DNA of 32,006 nucleotides, taken from Bacillota bacterium (GTDB lineage Bacteria > Bacillota > Sulfobacillia > Sulfobacillales > JAIMBI01). The stretch's first letter is position 1, and the number at the start of each line of letters is the position of its first letter. The stretch lies in assembly GCA_021820465.1 (NCBI GenBank), contig JAKADP010000022.1, forward strand, positions 1-32,006, given 5' to 3'. A program made the translations under genes and the position numbers. The notes under the pieces were generated by a model. That model saw nothing but the letters and a program-made list of their open reading frames with translations. It searched no databases and was not told the origin of the DNA. This document shows, in pieces, positions 8,825-17,997 of this stretch.

Positions 8825-10171
8825 ATGAAAGACCCGCGGCTCGACGAACCCATCTCGGCCATTTACCACCTGTACAACGGCCGGCACCGGCACGGGCCGG
8901 ATGCCGTGGTGCGCCACCCCGAATGGACCCGGCATCTGCTGGAGGAGCTGGGGCGGCCCGACGACGCCTGTCCGGCCATCATGGTGACCGGCAGCAAGGG
9001 CAAGGGGTCCACCGCGTTTTACCTGGCCAGCATTTTGGAGGCCCACGGCCTATCGGTGGGCTTTTTCTCCAGTCCACACCTAGTGGACAACCTGGAGCGC
9101 CTGCGCCTGAACCGGCGCGCCATCAGCGCAGACGCCTTCCTCGACGCGTATCGCGCCGTCAAGCCGGCGCTGGACCGGGTCACCGCCCGAATCCCGCCGG
9201 ATCAGTACCTTGGCCCGGTGGGCGCCTTCGCGGCCCTGGCCGCCTGGTACTTTCGCGAGGCGCGCGCGGACGTGGCCGTTTACGAGACCGGGCGGGGCGC
9301 CCGCTTTGACGACGTCGCGGAAGTGCACCACCAAGGCAGCATCATCACCCGCATTCTGCTGGAGCATCGGCACGAATTGGGTCCCACGCTGGCCGACATT
9401 GCGTGGCACAAGGCTGGCGTCGTGCGGCCCGAGACCGCGTGGGTGGTGGCCCCGCGCGACCCCCATTTGACGCCGTGGCTGGAGGCCGCCGGGGCGCGCT
9501 GGGTAGCCGACACGACCATGGTGGGGCGGGCATCCGCCGTCGCAGCGGGCGGCATGCGCTTTACCATCGCCATGGACCGAACCGGAGACCCCTATCCCGT
9601 CTCTCTGCCCATGTGGGCGCCGTTCGCCGTGGCCAACGCACGCCAGGCGCTGTTGGCGGCCCAGCACTGGCTCGGCCCGCGGTTCTCGCTGCCGACCGCA
9701 GCCGCGGCGCTGGCCCACGCCCGGTTTCCGGGGCGGGGCGACCTCTTGCCCAGCGCCCCGCCGACGCTGCTGGACGGGGCGGTTCGCCGGGAGTCCGCGC
9801 GCGCCGTCGTCGCCGCCGTGCAGGCGGCCCGCCCGGGTCAGCATCTGGCGTCGATCGTGGGGGTGCCGGCCGACAAGGACTGGGTCGGCGTCGCGAAGGT
9901 GCTGGCTCCGCTGGGCCCGCTGGTTTTCGTCAACGCCAAGAACCGGCGGCTCACGTTCCCGCAGCGCCCGCAGGACCGATTCCCCGGCTCGCGGTGGGCA
10001 CCCGATCTGGCCACGGCGTGGCGCTGGGCCCGCACTTCTCACCCGGACTTGGTCTTGGCCCTCGGGACGCAGTCGCTTGTCGCCGACGTGTTGGAGTTCT
10101 TCGGCTGGGAAGACGCCCTCCTGGACCTGGCCCGCGCCCCGGAGAGCCCAAGCTTAGCCCAGGAGCGGTGA
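8825..10171 (+). CDS. folC: Folylpolyglutamate synthase/dihydrofolate synthase family (Mur ligase fold)
   Basis: HLLEELGRPDDACPAIMVTGSKGKGSTAFYLASILEAHGLSVGFFSSPHLVDNLERLRLNRRAIS; domain order typical of FolC. Confidence 0.88.
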   Translation: MKDPRLDEPISAIYHLYNGRHRHGPDAVVRHPEWTRHLLEELGRPDDACPAIMVTGSKGKGSTAFYLASILEAHGLSVGFFSSPHLVDNLERLRLNRRAISADAFLDAYRAVKPALDRVTARIPPDQYLGPVGAFAALAAWYFREARADVAVYETGRGARFDDVAEVHHQGSIITRILLEHRHELGPTLADIAWHKAGVVRPETAWVVAPRDPHLTPWLEAAGARWVADTTMVGRASAVAAGGMRFTIAMDRTGDPYPVSLPMWAPFAVANARQALLAAQHWLGPRFSLPTAAAALAHARFPGRGDLLPSAPPTLLDGAVRRESARAVVAAVQAARPGQHLASIVGVPADKDWVGVAKVLAPLGPLVFVNAKNRRLTFPQRPQDRFPGSRWAPDLATAWRWARTSHPDLVLALGTQSLVADVLEFFGWEDALLDLARAPESPSLAQER

Positions 10172-10190
10172 CGCCGCCCCGCGCCCAGCG

Positions 10191-10227
10191 CCAAGCAGGA
10201 GCCCCCTCAGAGAGGGCTCCTGCTTGG
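10191..10227. terminator. Bidirectional hairpin between convergent folC and slipin
   Basis: Perfect 14-bp inverted repeat CCAAGCAGGAGCCC / GGGCTCCTGCTTGG with 9-nt loop. Confidence 0.75.
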
Positions 10228-10251
10228 GCGTCCGGCTCCGCGGCGTGGCCG

Positions 10252-11073
10252 CTAGGCCACGACCTGAGGCGGCGGCGCGCCGGGGTCCAGCCAATTCTTG
10301 GCCGCGCTCACAATCTTCTCGGTGGACTCGGTGTCGCCAGAGCGCATCATGTCCATCAGCTCGGTGGGTAGGAACAGCAAGGTGTTTTTGTCAGACTTCA
10401 CGGCTTCGAGCAGCACGTTCAAGCCCCTCAGGCGAAACGCCACCGTCGATGTCTCGTACAGGCGGGCTGCCTTGACAAACTCCTCCGCCGCCACAACCTC
10501 GGCTTCGCCGTAAATGCGCCGCGCGCCCTTCTCCGCCTGAGCTTGCGCCTTGCGGCTCAGAATGTCCTGCAGCGACGGGGGAATTTCCAGGTCTCGAATT
10601 TCCACGTTTTGCACCTCGATGCCCCACGTGGCGGCCCGCTCCCGGATCTGCCCGGCAATCTCTTCATCGAGCCGCCGCTGGTCCGACAGCAGCTGCTCCA
10701 AGTCGCTCCGGCTCACAATGTCTCGGAGGGTGGTTTGGGCAGCCAAGTCGATGGTGTACTGGTAGTTTTTCACGTCGACCACCGCGCGCTTGACATCGGT
10801 AACCCGCCAAAACAGCACGGCAAGCAACGTGACCGGCACCTTGTCTTTGGACAGGGTGCCCTCGGTGCGAAATTCCGTCGTGGTGATGCGCCGGTCCACG
10901 ACCACGGGTCGCTGGAACCCCATAAACACCACCGTCAGCCCCGGCCCCCGGGTCCCGACGTAGCGCCCCAGCGTAAACACAAGCATTTCGTCCCACTGAC
11001 GAACGACCTTAATGGATAGCAAGCCGTACAGCACCACAATGGCGCCCCCGATGATGACTCCCATCGCGTCCAC
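10252..11073 (-). CDS. Slipin family protein (SPFH/band 7 domain)
   Basis: VRQWDEMLVFTLGRYVGTRGPGLTVVFMGFQRPVVVDRRITTTEF...TLLAVLFWRVTDVKRAVVDVKNYQYTIDLAAQTTLRDIVSRSDLEQLLSDQRRLDEEI. Confidence 0.95.
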   Translation of the reverse strand: MDAMGVIIGGAIVVLYGLLSIKVVRQWDEMLVFTLGRYVGTRGPGLTVVFMGFQRPVVVDRRITTTEFRTEGTLSKDKVPVTLLAVLFWRVTDVKRAVVDVKNYQYTIDLAAQTTLRDIVSRSDLEQLLSDQRRLDEEIAGQIRERAATWGIEVQNVEIRDLEIPPSLQDILSRKAQAQAEKGARRIYGEAEVVAAEEFVKAARLYETSTVAFRLRGLNVLLEAVKSDKNTLLFLPTELMDMMRSGDTESTEKIVSAAKNWLDPGAPPPQVVA

Positions 11074-11141
11074 CTCCCTCAGAAACCCGAAGCTTGAACC
11101 GAAGCAGCGTGGCGGGCAGGTTTCGTGTCCGCCTTATCTCA

Positions 11142-11169
11142 AGGATATCAGACTTTTTTTGTGTGTCAA
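11142..11169 (-). promoter_or_regulatory. Putative sigma70-type promoter for slipin
   Basis: On the minus strand, TTGACA (11169-11164), 16-nt spacer, TATCCT (11147-11142), in an AT-rich island. Confidence 0.5.
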
Positions 11170-11412
11170 TATCTATTGGTCAATTACACCATTATGGATA
11201 GAGTGACGGACGGGAATAGAGGCTGCGCTTCGGTGAGCGAGCGGCGCAGCCGCACGGATGGGGACGTTGGGGCATCAGAGGCGGGAGAGGCCCAGGCTGG
11301 CCTTCAGCGCGGGGCTGCCCGGGATCTCAGCGACCGCAGGGCCGGGCGCCGGGCCTTGCGGCACCCGAGCATTCCTCAGAGGCGAGTGGGCGGCCAGGCG
11401 GTTCCCTAGGCG

Positions 11413-14367
11413 TCACCCCAGCCGGCGCAGGGCCGCCAGCGCTTCGCTGATGGCCTGGGGGGTTTGGGTCGGGTCGTTGACCCGCTGATACGTCCACCGC
11501 CCGCAGGCGGCGTCGCCTTCATCATTGTTGACGGCCGCGACCCACCGCCGCACGCCGGCCTCCTTGGCCTCGGCGCGCTCGTCACGCCCCACCACCAGCG
11601 CGAGCACCAGCGTGCCTATCATCCGGCCCTGCTCGTGCAGGCGCACCAGATAGTCGGGCTGATACTGATGCCAGCTTCCCCGCCACTGATAGGGAATCAC
11701 GAAGCCCAGGTGCTGATTGCGGGCGTAGGTGTAGACGCGGGGATCCTGCTCGAGATAGTATGCGGCGCTTTGCTCCCAGCGCAGTGCATCCGCCACCACG
11801 GCGTTCAGATGGGACTTCCGGGTGGGCCATACCGGGCGGCCGGTCCAAAAGTCCACATCCAGGGTCGAGCCCACGGCGCGGTCCGCCTTGTACTGCGGCA
11901 GTTCAGCCAGCCGGGCCGGACCGTCCTCGGGGATGAGGTTGGCCGCCAAAAGGGCCAGGACCCAGCCATAATATGGACGCAGGAAGACGTCGTGGACGTC
12001 GGCCCGCCCGCGCAGCACCACGCGGTTGATCAAAAACCGCCGCACCACGGCCAGCAGCTGGGGAAACAACACGTAGATGGGAATCGCCATGGACGCGCCG
12101 CCAGTAAATTGGCGGGCCAAGTCGGCGGCCAAGTCCCACTCCAGCTCTTGGAGGCGCGTGGTGGCGCGCCACTCGGCCAGCGCCTCGTCAGCCATGCGGT
12201 TGGGGCCCCACAGCTCGCCGCGCGCCGCCATGGCCAGCGGCGGGCCGTCCGCGAGCGGGAAGTCCGGTGGGTGGTCGGGATCGATCACGATCTCGGGAAT
12301 TTGGTCCCATCGCATGCCCAGCTGGCCTCGACGCGTGGGCACGTACCCTTCGACCCGAGGGAACGGCAGAATGAGGGGCTGGCGATCGCTCAACGGGAAG
12401 ACGTGGTGCGCGCTGGGCTCCGGCCGCCCCTCGGGGCGCGGCTGGGCTTTAAACGGCGTGAATTCAAACGGCACGCCGTACACCTGGGCCACTTCTTCCG
12501 CTTGGAGATCGTGATACTGGAGGCGCCGAAACGCCCGGCCCACCACGTATTCGCACAGCGGCTGCGACTCAAATGGCCGCAGGGCCACAATGTGTGTGAC
12601 CGTGGGGGCGACCCAGCCCTCCACCACCAAGGACACCGCGACGATGCAGCGCACATCCCGTCCCGGTGGCGCCTCCACCTCGAGGCGCGGCCCCCCGGTG
12701 GCCTCAGCCCGCCGATTCCACCGCCGGCACAGCGCCACCCACCCTTCAGGGGGCCGCCCGCCGTTCCACTGGGGCTGGCCCACCGTCTCCAGCACGTAGC
12801 GCAGCCGCAGGTCCTCGTCGCTGCGCGCCAGGCCGGTCTCCAGGGTGCGGAGGACCCGCTGGTCGATGCACACCGTGACTTCTCGGTCGGGGGTATTCCC
12901 CAATTCGGCAATGGCCTGCCCGCTGCTGAGCCAGCCGTGCACCACCCGCGCGAGCGGCGTTTGGTCGCACACCACCACAAAGACGGGTGGGGTGGGCCGC
13001 CCCTGGAGCTCCCACTGGCGAAAGGTGTCCGCCCAAAGACCCGCCAGCTGCGCCAGCGGCCGCTCGGCGTACTTCAAAACGTCTCGTGGCTTGATGGGGC
13101 CCTGCGCGTTCTTGGCCCCATTCTCGGCCCGCGCCTGCTCAAGGACCCACTGCCAGAGGTTCAAATCGGCCCGGCTCGGGCGGTCGCCCGCGTCGGCCAG
13201 CGGGAGCTGGGGGCTTTTGACCAAGCCGCTCTCAATCGCCTCGGCAAATCCAAAATCCGACACGACCCACGGAAACGGCTGGCCGCCGCGCGCCACATCG
13301 CCCGCGGGGTAAAACGGCGTGGCGGACACATCAATGCAAAAATTTATGCCGCGCTCGCGGTGCACCGTGTCCAAGCCCTCGAGCCACACCGCGGCGGCGC
13401 GATCGCGGGCCCGGCCCTCCACACCGGCCTCGGCGCGCCCCCCGTCTGATCCCGGGGGCGGCGGGGCGAGCCGGTAGGCATGATGCGCTTCGTCGTTGAT
13501 GACCAGCACACTGCCCCGCCGCTCGGGGTCTCGGCCCAGCACACGGCGCACCATGACCGCATCCGACTCGCGCCCCCGCTGCACCACGGGACTTCGGTCG
13601 CGGCCCACGGCGTTCAGGTTCCTGCGCCCGAAGGCGTGCCAGTGCACCACCTCCACCCGCCCCCGGTGCAAGTGATGCAGGAGCGCCGCCGGCACCAGGT
13701 CATGGACCCGGTAGAGGTTCGTGGCGGCCGCGGCCGGATTCAGCCGCTCCACCAATTGCTGGCGCACCGTCACGTTGGGGCACACCACCAGGACGGTGTC
13801 CGACCACGCGGGATCGCTGGGATCCGCGGCGAAGTTCAAGAGGTTCCACGCAATGAGCATAGCCAGCACCGTCGTCTTGCCGGTGCCCGCCGCCATTTTC
13901 AAGGCGTAGCGCTGGAACGGCTCCAGTGCGGCGTCACTCCCCGCCCGCGCCGCCTCATCCAACGGCACCTGCACATCACGGCGGTACGCCGGCGGAGCCT
14001 CGACCAAAAAAATGACCGTCTCTGCCGCCTCGCGCTGGCAGAAGAACAGCGGGGCCACGCGCTCCACGCTTTCCCAGTGCTCCAACAGCTGGCGGGTCAC
14101 GCGGGAGGCGCCGGGAAACCCGTCCTGCCGCCAGGCACGCACCAATCCGCGGAGGCGGTTGGCCAGCTCCAGCGGCACCCAGACCACAGAATCTGCCGAC
14201 GACGCCCCCGCCCGCGCGTCTGCCAGCGGGGGGTCGCGGTGGTAGTACCCCGGCGGGCGGCGCCCCGCCACCAAGCGCGGCGCCTCCTCCCCCTGCACCA
14301 GCCAATATTGTGTGGGCTCAAACACCGCATCATTGATAATGGGCGTGTCAACTTCGAAGTGGTTCAT
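11413..14367 (-). CDS. DEAD/DEAH-box helicase, type III restriction (Res)-like subunit; PD-(D/E)xK motif apparently degenerate
   Basis: Walker A KMAAGTGKTTVLAMLIAWNLLN, DEAH motif VLVINDEAHHAYRL, SLVVEGWVAPTVTHIVALRPFESQPLCEYVVGRAFRRLQY. C-terminal YQPDYLVRLHEQGRMIGTLVLALVVGRDERAEAKEAGVRRWVAAVNN. Internal ATG 14367 preferred because it forms an ATGA overlap with mod. Confidence 0.85.
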   Translation of the reverse strand: MNHFEVDTPIINDAVFEPTQYWLVQGEEAPRLVAGRRPPGYYHRDPPLADARAGASSADSVVWVPLELANRLRGLVRAWRQDGFPGASRVTRQLLEHWESVERVAPLFFCQREAAETVIFLVEAPPAYRRDVQVPLDEAARAGSDAALEPFQRYALKMAAGTGKTTVLAMLIAWNLLNFAADPSDPAWSDTVLVVCPNVTVRQQLVERLNPAAAATNLYRVHDLVPAALLHHLHRGRVEVVHWHAFGRRNLNAVGRDRSPVVQRGRESDAVMVRRVLGRDPERRGSVLVINDEAHHAYRLAPPPPGSDGGRAEAGVEGRARDRAAAVWLEGLDTVHRERGINFCIDVSATPFYPAGDVARGGQPFPWVVSDFGFAEAIESGLVKSPQLPLADAGDRPSRADLNLWQWVLEQARAENGAKNAQGPIKPRDVLKYAERPLAQLAGLWADTFRQWELQGRPTPPVFVVVCDQTPLARVVHGWLSSGQAIAELGNTPDREVTVCIDQRVLRTLETGLARSDEDLRLRYVLETVGQPQWNGGRPPEGWVALCRRWNRRAEATGGPRLEVEAPPGRDVRCIVAVSLVVEGWVAPTVTHIVALRPFESQPLCEYVVGRAFRRLQYHDLQAEEVAQVYGVPFEFTPFKAQPRPEGRPEPSAHHVFPLSDRQPLILPFPRVEGYVPTRRGQLGMRWDQIPEIVIDPDHPPDFPLADGPPLAMAARGELWGPNRMADEALAEWRATTRLQELEWDLAADLARQFTGGASMAIPIYVLFPQLLAVVRRFLINRVVLRGRADVHDVFLRPYYGWVLALLAANLIPEDGPARLAELPQYKADRAVGSTLDVDFWTGRPVWPTRKSHLNAVVADALRWEQSAAYYLEQDPRVYTYARNQHLGFVIPYQWRGSWHQYQPDYLVRLHEQGRMIGTLVLALVVGRDERAEAKEAGVRRWVAAVNNDEGDAACGRWTYQRVNDPTQTPQAISEALAALRRLG

Positions 14368-17048
14368 GTGACCTCGTTCGTTGTCGCAAGACCACGACTC
14401 AGGAGGAGCTCGTTGCCACGGTCGTCGATCACCTTCACGGCAATCCGATGGTGCGCCCCGGCTGCAAACGGCGCGCTGACCGTGCTTCCCAGGCGCTCCC
14501 ACAGCCGATCATCAAATCCGCCTCCCAGAGCCCGGCGCACGTGCGCCCGTGCGTGTGTCCGCGGGAAGAAGACTTGCGTGGCCCGAAAGGCCCGTTCGTC
14601 GTAGTTGCTGTCCAACATCCAGCAGGGCACGTCCGCGCCCGCCCCGTGGCGCGCGGAACCGGCCATCGGATCAAACACATCCAGCCCCAGCAGCTCCACA
14701 CGGTACAGCGCCGGCCCCCCCCCAGCGGCCGGCACGCGGGTCACCTGAATGTCTGGCGCGCCGATCACCGAGAGGACCGGGATCCCGGCGGTGGTTCGGA
14801 CGTCCCCTCGCAGCAAGTCCGCGGAGGCTTGGACGTACACCACTGGCAGCGGGAGCACCGGCACATCCCGGTACAGCACGCGCGACGCGGCATCCTCCAA
14901 GGCAAAGCCGATGAGGTACAAAACCCCGTAGCCGCGGCGCTCCGCTTCTTGGGCAACGTCCCACACCAGCCCTTCGGTCACCGGGGCCTCATCGGGGCCC
15001 ACAAAGAAAGCCGCCAGGGTGGTGTCCCCCCCGGACACCACGTCGGCCTCCGCGTGCAGGAGGCCGGAGTGCCCCACGGCACGCACGCGGCGCACCTCGA
15101 CGCGCTCGCCGCCGGCCAAGGTGAGCACGGAGGCGCCCCGCAGCGATTCCAGGATGCGCGCGAGCCGTCGCCCCGCGTCGCGGGACTCCCGGCTCCCGGC
15201 GGCGCCATGAGGCGACAGCGCCGGAGGCATCACGGCCTCCACCGTGAACGGTGCGCTCACCCGCACGATGGCGGCATCGCGGTCGGGATGGTCCACCCGC
15301 ACCTGGGACTCAGGTGCCGCGCCGCTGGCCACTTGCTGCAGCGTGATGCGCGGCACGATGCCCCCCACCTCCTGGCCCCTGTCGTCCTGCCGCCGCGTGT
15401 ACACAAACCCGCCGCCCGGCCCGCGCGCAGGGTCCTTCAGCTGCCACCACGGGAAGGTGGCGGTGAGCAGGCGCTGGCGCGCCAGCGCCAAGGCCACCCG
15501 GCTCACGTCCGCCGTAATCCAGCGGCGCCCCCAGTGCTCGGCCATCAGGGCCGTGGTGCCGCCGCCGCAGGTGGGATCGAAAACCAAGTCTCCCGGATCG
15601 GTGGTCATCAAGAGGCAGCGCTGAACCACGTCCGCCCCCGGCGGTGCGTCCGCCTGCGGCTCGGATTCCACGTCCCACCAGGCATCGTCCACCGCCTGCC
15701 AGGGAGCGTCGTCGCCGTAGCGCACGTAGTGCAAGCCGGCGGCGGTGGCTTCCAGCCGTCCCGCCTCCGCAAGGCGCGCCAAGCCATCCAGGCTCACCTT
15801 CCAGTGCTCGTCGGGGCCGGGCTGAAACGTGCGCCCCGCCCAGGCAAACGGTTCGCTCGCCTCGGGCCGCGCCCCTGGCGCGGTGAGTGCATCCAAGCGG
15901 TACCGCCGGGCACCGGCGGGAAGGCTCCCTTCGGCCTCTTGTGCCGTCATCATTCGCCGCGTGCCATCCGCCAACTCCACACCGGTGTAGCCGGTGGTGC
16001 GGCCGCGCGCCTGCTTGGAACGGTACAGCGGGCGGTACTTGACTTCGGCGCGATCCTTGGCATACCACAGCACGTAATCCGTCACGGTGGGCACCAAGTC
16101 CCCGTCCCAGCGGCTCCTCCGAGGGACGGCAATGATGGCCACGCGGTTTGCCCCGCCAAACACCTCGTCCAGCACCTCGCCGACGTGGTGCTCGTGTTCC
16201 TGGCTGGTTCGCACAAACAGCGATCCGGTGGGCGCCAGCAGGGACCGGCAGAGCGCGACACGGTCCCGCAGATATGTCAGGTATGAGTGAATGCCCAATT
16301 CCCAGGTATCCCGGTAGGCTCGCACACGCTCCGGATCTCCGGCCAAATCCCTCCCGGAATACACCGTGTCCAGGCGCCACGGCTCCGACGCCGCGGGGCG
16401 GCCCTGGAGTCGAACGCGATAGGGGGGATCCATGTAGATGACTTGGACCTGCCCGCCCATGCCCTCATAGTCCAGCAAGCTGTTCATCACGAGCAGAGAG
16501 TCCCCGACAACCAGCCGATTGGTCCACAGGCCGGGATGCTCATACGCGCGGAGGGGCATGCCCGCTGGCGAAGGCTCTGCGCCGCCGCTCGCGCTCCGCT
16601 CAGCCTCTGCCCGCCGCACCGCCTCCAGCACGCGCTCTGCCGACAGGCGCTCATGGATGAACAGCGGCAGCACCGGGAGATCCAGGCGGTGTCGCTCCGC
16701 CTTGCCCGTCCAGTTGAGGAGCGGCCGGCTCATGCCTTGCAGGGCCTGGGCTGCGCGACCCAACTGCCCGAGCGCCTCGGCCCGGCCCTGGTCGTCGAGC
16801 TCCCTCCCGCAGGCCTTATCCACCAAGGCACTGATGTCGGCCAAGAGCGCCTCCGCGCGATCGCGAGCCTCGCTGGCGTCCCAAGACAGGGCGGGATCGA
16901 GACTGGGGTCGTACCGGTGGGCCGACGCCCGCCGCATGTGGGCGAATTGGCGCCGCAGGCCAACATCCGGCCTCGTAGACTGTGAAAGTGACGGCGCGTC
17001 TGCCTGGAGACTGGGTTCGTCACGACCGCCCGTCTGGTCTTGGGCCAT
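14364..17048 (-). CDS. Site-specific DNA-methyltransferase, type III Mod-like (adenine-specific, beta-class motif order)
   Basis: IYMDPPY precedes VFDPTCGGGTTALMAEHWGRRWITADV; C-terminal extension ending HHRIAVKVIDDRGNELL. ATG 17048 preceded by GAGGAGG; ATGA overlap with res. Confidence 0.88.
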   Translation of the reverse strand: MAQDQTGGRDEPSLQADAPSLSQSTRPDVGLRRQFAHMRRASAHRYDPSLDPALSWDASEARDRAEALLADISALVDKACGRELDDQGRAEALGQLGRAAQALQGMSRPLLNWTGKAERHRLDLPVLPLFIHERLSAERVLEAVRRAEAERSASGGAEPSPAGMPLRAYEHPGLWTNRLVVGDSLLVMNSLLDYEGMGGQVQVIYMDPPYRVRLQGRPAASEPWRLDTVYSGRDLAGDPERVRAYRDTWELGIHSYLTYLRDRVALCRSLLAPTGSLFVRTSQEHEHHVGEVLDEVFGGANRVAIIAVPRRSRWDGDLVPTVTDYVLWYAKDRAEVKYRPLYRSKQARGRTTGYTGVELADGTRRMMTAQEAEGSLPAGARRYRLDALTAPGARPEASEPFAWAGRTFQPGPDEHWKVSLDGLARLAEAGRLEATAAGLHYVRYGDDAPWQAVDDAWWDVESEPQADAPPGADVVQRCLLMTTDPGDLVFDPTCGGGTTALMAEHWGRRWITADVSRVALALARQRLLTATFPWWQLKDPARGPGGGFVYTRRQDDRGQEVGGIVPRITLQQVASGAAPESQVRVDHPDRDAAIVRVSAPFTVEAVMPPALSPHGAAGSRESRDAGRRLARILESLRGASVLTLAGGERVEVRRVRAVGHSGLLHAEADVVSGGDTTLAAFFVGPDEAPVTEGLVWDVAQEAERRGYGVLYLIGFALEDAASRVLYRDVPVLPLPVVYVQASADLLRGDVRTTAGIPVLSVIGAPDIQVTRVPAAGGGPALYRVELLGLDVFDPMAGSARHGAGADVPCWMLDSNYDERAFRATQVFFPRTHARAHVRRALGGGFDDRLWERLGSTVSAPFAAGAHHRIAVKVIDDRGNELLLSRGLATTNEVT

Positions 17049-17121
17049 AGGCTCGCCCTCCTCGTGGGCACGCCCAACGGCTTGCGGCGCCGCAGGTGCA
17101 GGACCCTGTTTGATCATTCTT

Positions 17122-17144
17122 AAGATATAACGAAAGATATAACG
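17122..17144. repeat. Tandem 11-bp repeat AAGATATAACG x2 (12-nt period)
   Basis: aagatataacg (17122-17132) a aagatataacg (17134-17144), in an AT-rich pocket upstream of mod. Confidence 0.9.
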
Positions 17145-17151
17145 GCCGCAA
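17124..17151 (-). promoter_or_regulatory. Putative mod promoter overlapped by the tandem repeats
   Basis: On the minus strand, TTGCGG (17151-17146), 16 nt, TATATC (17129-17124). Confidence 0.4.
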
Positions 17152-17254
17152 TGGCCCACAGAACGCCGGGCGATGCGGGTCGCAGTTGGGGCCGCCGATT
17201 GGCCGGACGGCCCCCTTGGCCCCTCCAACCCGCTACCGGCATCTCCACAAAGAC

Positions 17255-17280
17255 GAGGCCGCACCATAGGGTGCGGCCTC
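17255..17280 (-). terminator. Intrinsic terminator for the YggT-like gene
   Basis: Perfect 11-bp stem GAGGCCGCACC / GGTGCGGCCTC with 4-nt loop; on the minus strand followed by GTCTTTGT. Confidence 0.7.
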
Positions 17281-17314
17281 CGTCAGCGCCACATGGCGCC
17301 GAGTCAGATGCGGG

Positions 17315-17701
17315 TCAAGCGGCCGCGGGGCGGCGAATGCGCAGCAGGTGCATCAGGCCCCAAGCCACCAGGATGTAGACCGCCATGGCAAACAGCGTGT
17401 ACAGCTCAAACCGGGATGACGAAGCAAACATGCCGTCAAACGGTGCGGCGAACGGCCACGACGACACGTTGATGGCGTTGACGAACCCGTTGGCCGGGTT
17501 GGCCGCTGCGAGGGCCAAGACAAATCGGAACCCGAGAATTACTAGAAGAATGCCGGCCAGAATCCTGACGACCCGCACCGCCAAGATATCGGTGGACGGC
17601 GTCGGGGAGTTGTCGGGTCGCCGCGCGGCCACGTCGCCTCCGCGGTCATCCTCTGGCGTGTGCTCCATGTTGTTGCTCACCTGAACGCCCCCTCTGGACA
17701 A
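17315..17701 (-). CDS. YggT-like small membrane protein
   Basis: VRVVRILAGILLVILGFRFVLALAAANPANGFVNAINVSSWPFAAPFDGMF...FELYTLFAMAVYILVAWGLMHLL. Start ambiguous (17701 or 17668). Confidence 0.7.
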   Translation of the reverse strand: MSRGGVQVSNNMEHTPEDDRGGDVAARRPDNSPTPSTDILAVRVVRILAGILLVILGFRFVLALAAANPANGFVNAINVSSWPFAAPFDGMFASSSRFELYTLFAMAVYILVAWGLMHLLRIRRPAAA

Positions 17702-17997
17702 TACGGTGCAGTTTTCGACCTAGGATACGGCCCAACCCCTGGAATCGGCCGGCACATTTCCGTGTCCACACTAATAATAACATATCTCAGAGTTTTTGCA
17801 ATGATTTTTATTTAGAGGGCTGGAGTTGTGATCCGCGTTCTCTTATATTGACAGTATCCTGCGCGGCGTCGGCCCCGCTCAGGGCAGGCGCGACGCTGTT
17901 GCCGAGGGAGCTCCCTCGGTTACAATGGGTCGGGCCGCCGGCCGCCTTCGGCGCGCCGTGCAGATGGGCCGGACCAAATTCAAAAGGTAGGTGCTGT

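Noticed and set aside
11275-11412. 45-codon same-frame extension after the res TGA (possible readthrough)
   Set aside because: No conserved motif, no readthrough context I can identify; the Res alignment ends naturally near the TGA.
11464-13449. 661-aa plus-strand ORF, and the 374- and 612-aa plus-strand ORFs over 13480-16286
   Set aside because: All are antisense shadows of the res and mod genes, with no recognisable domain and His/Arg/Pro-rich composition.
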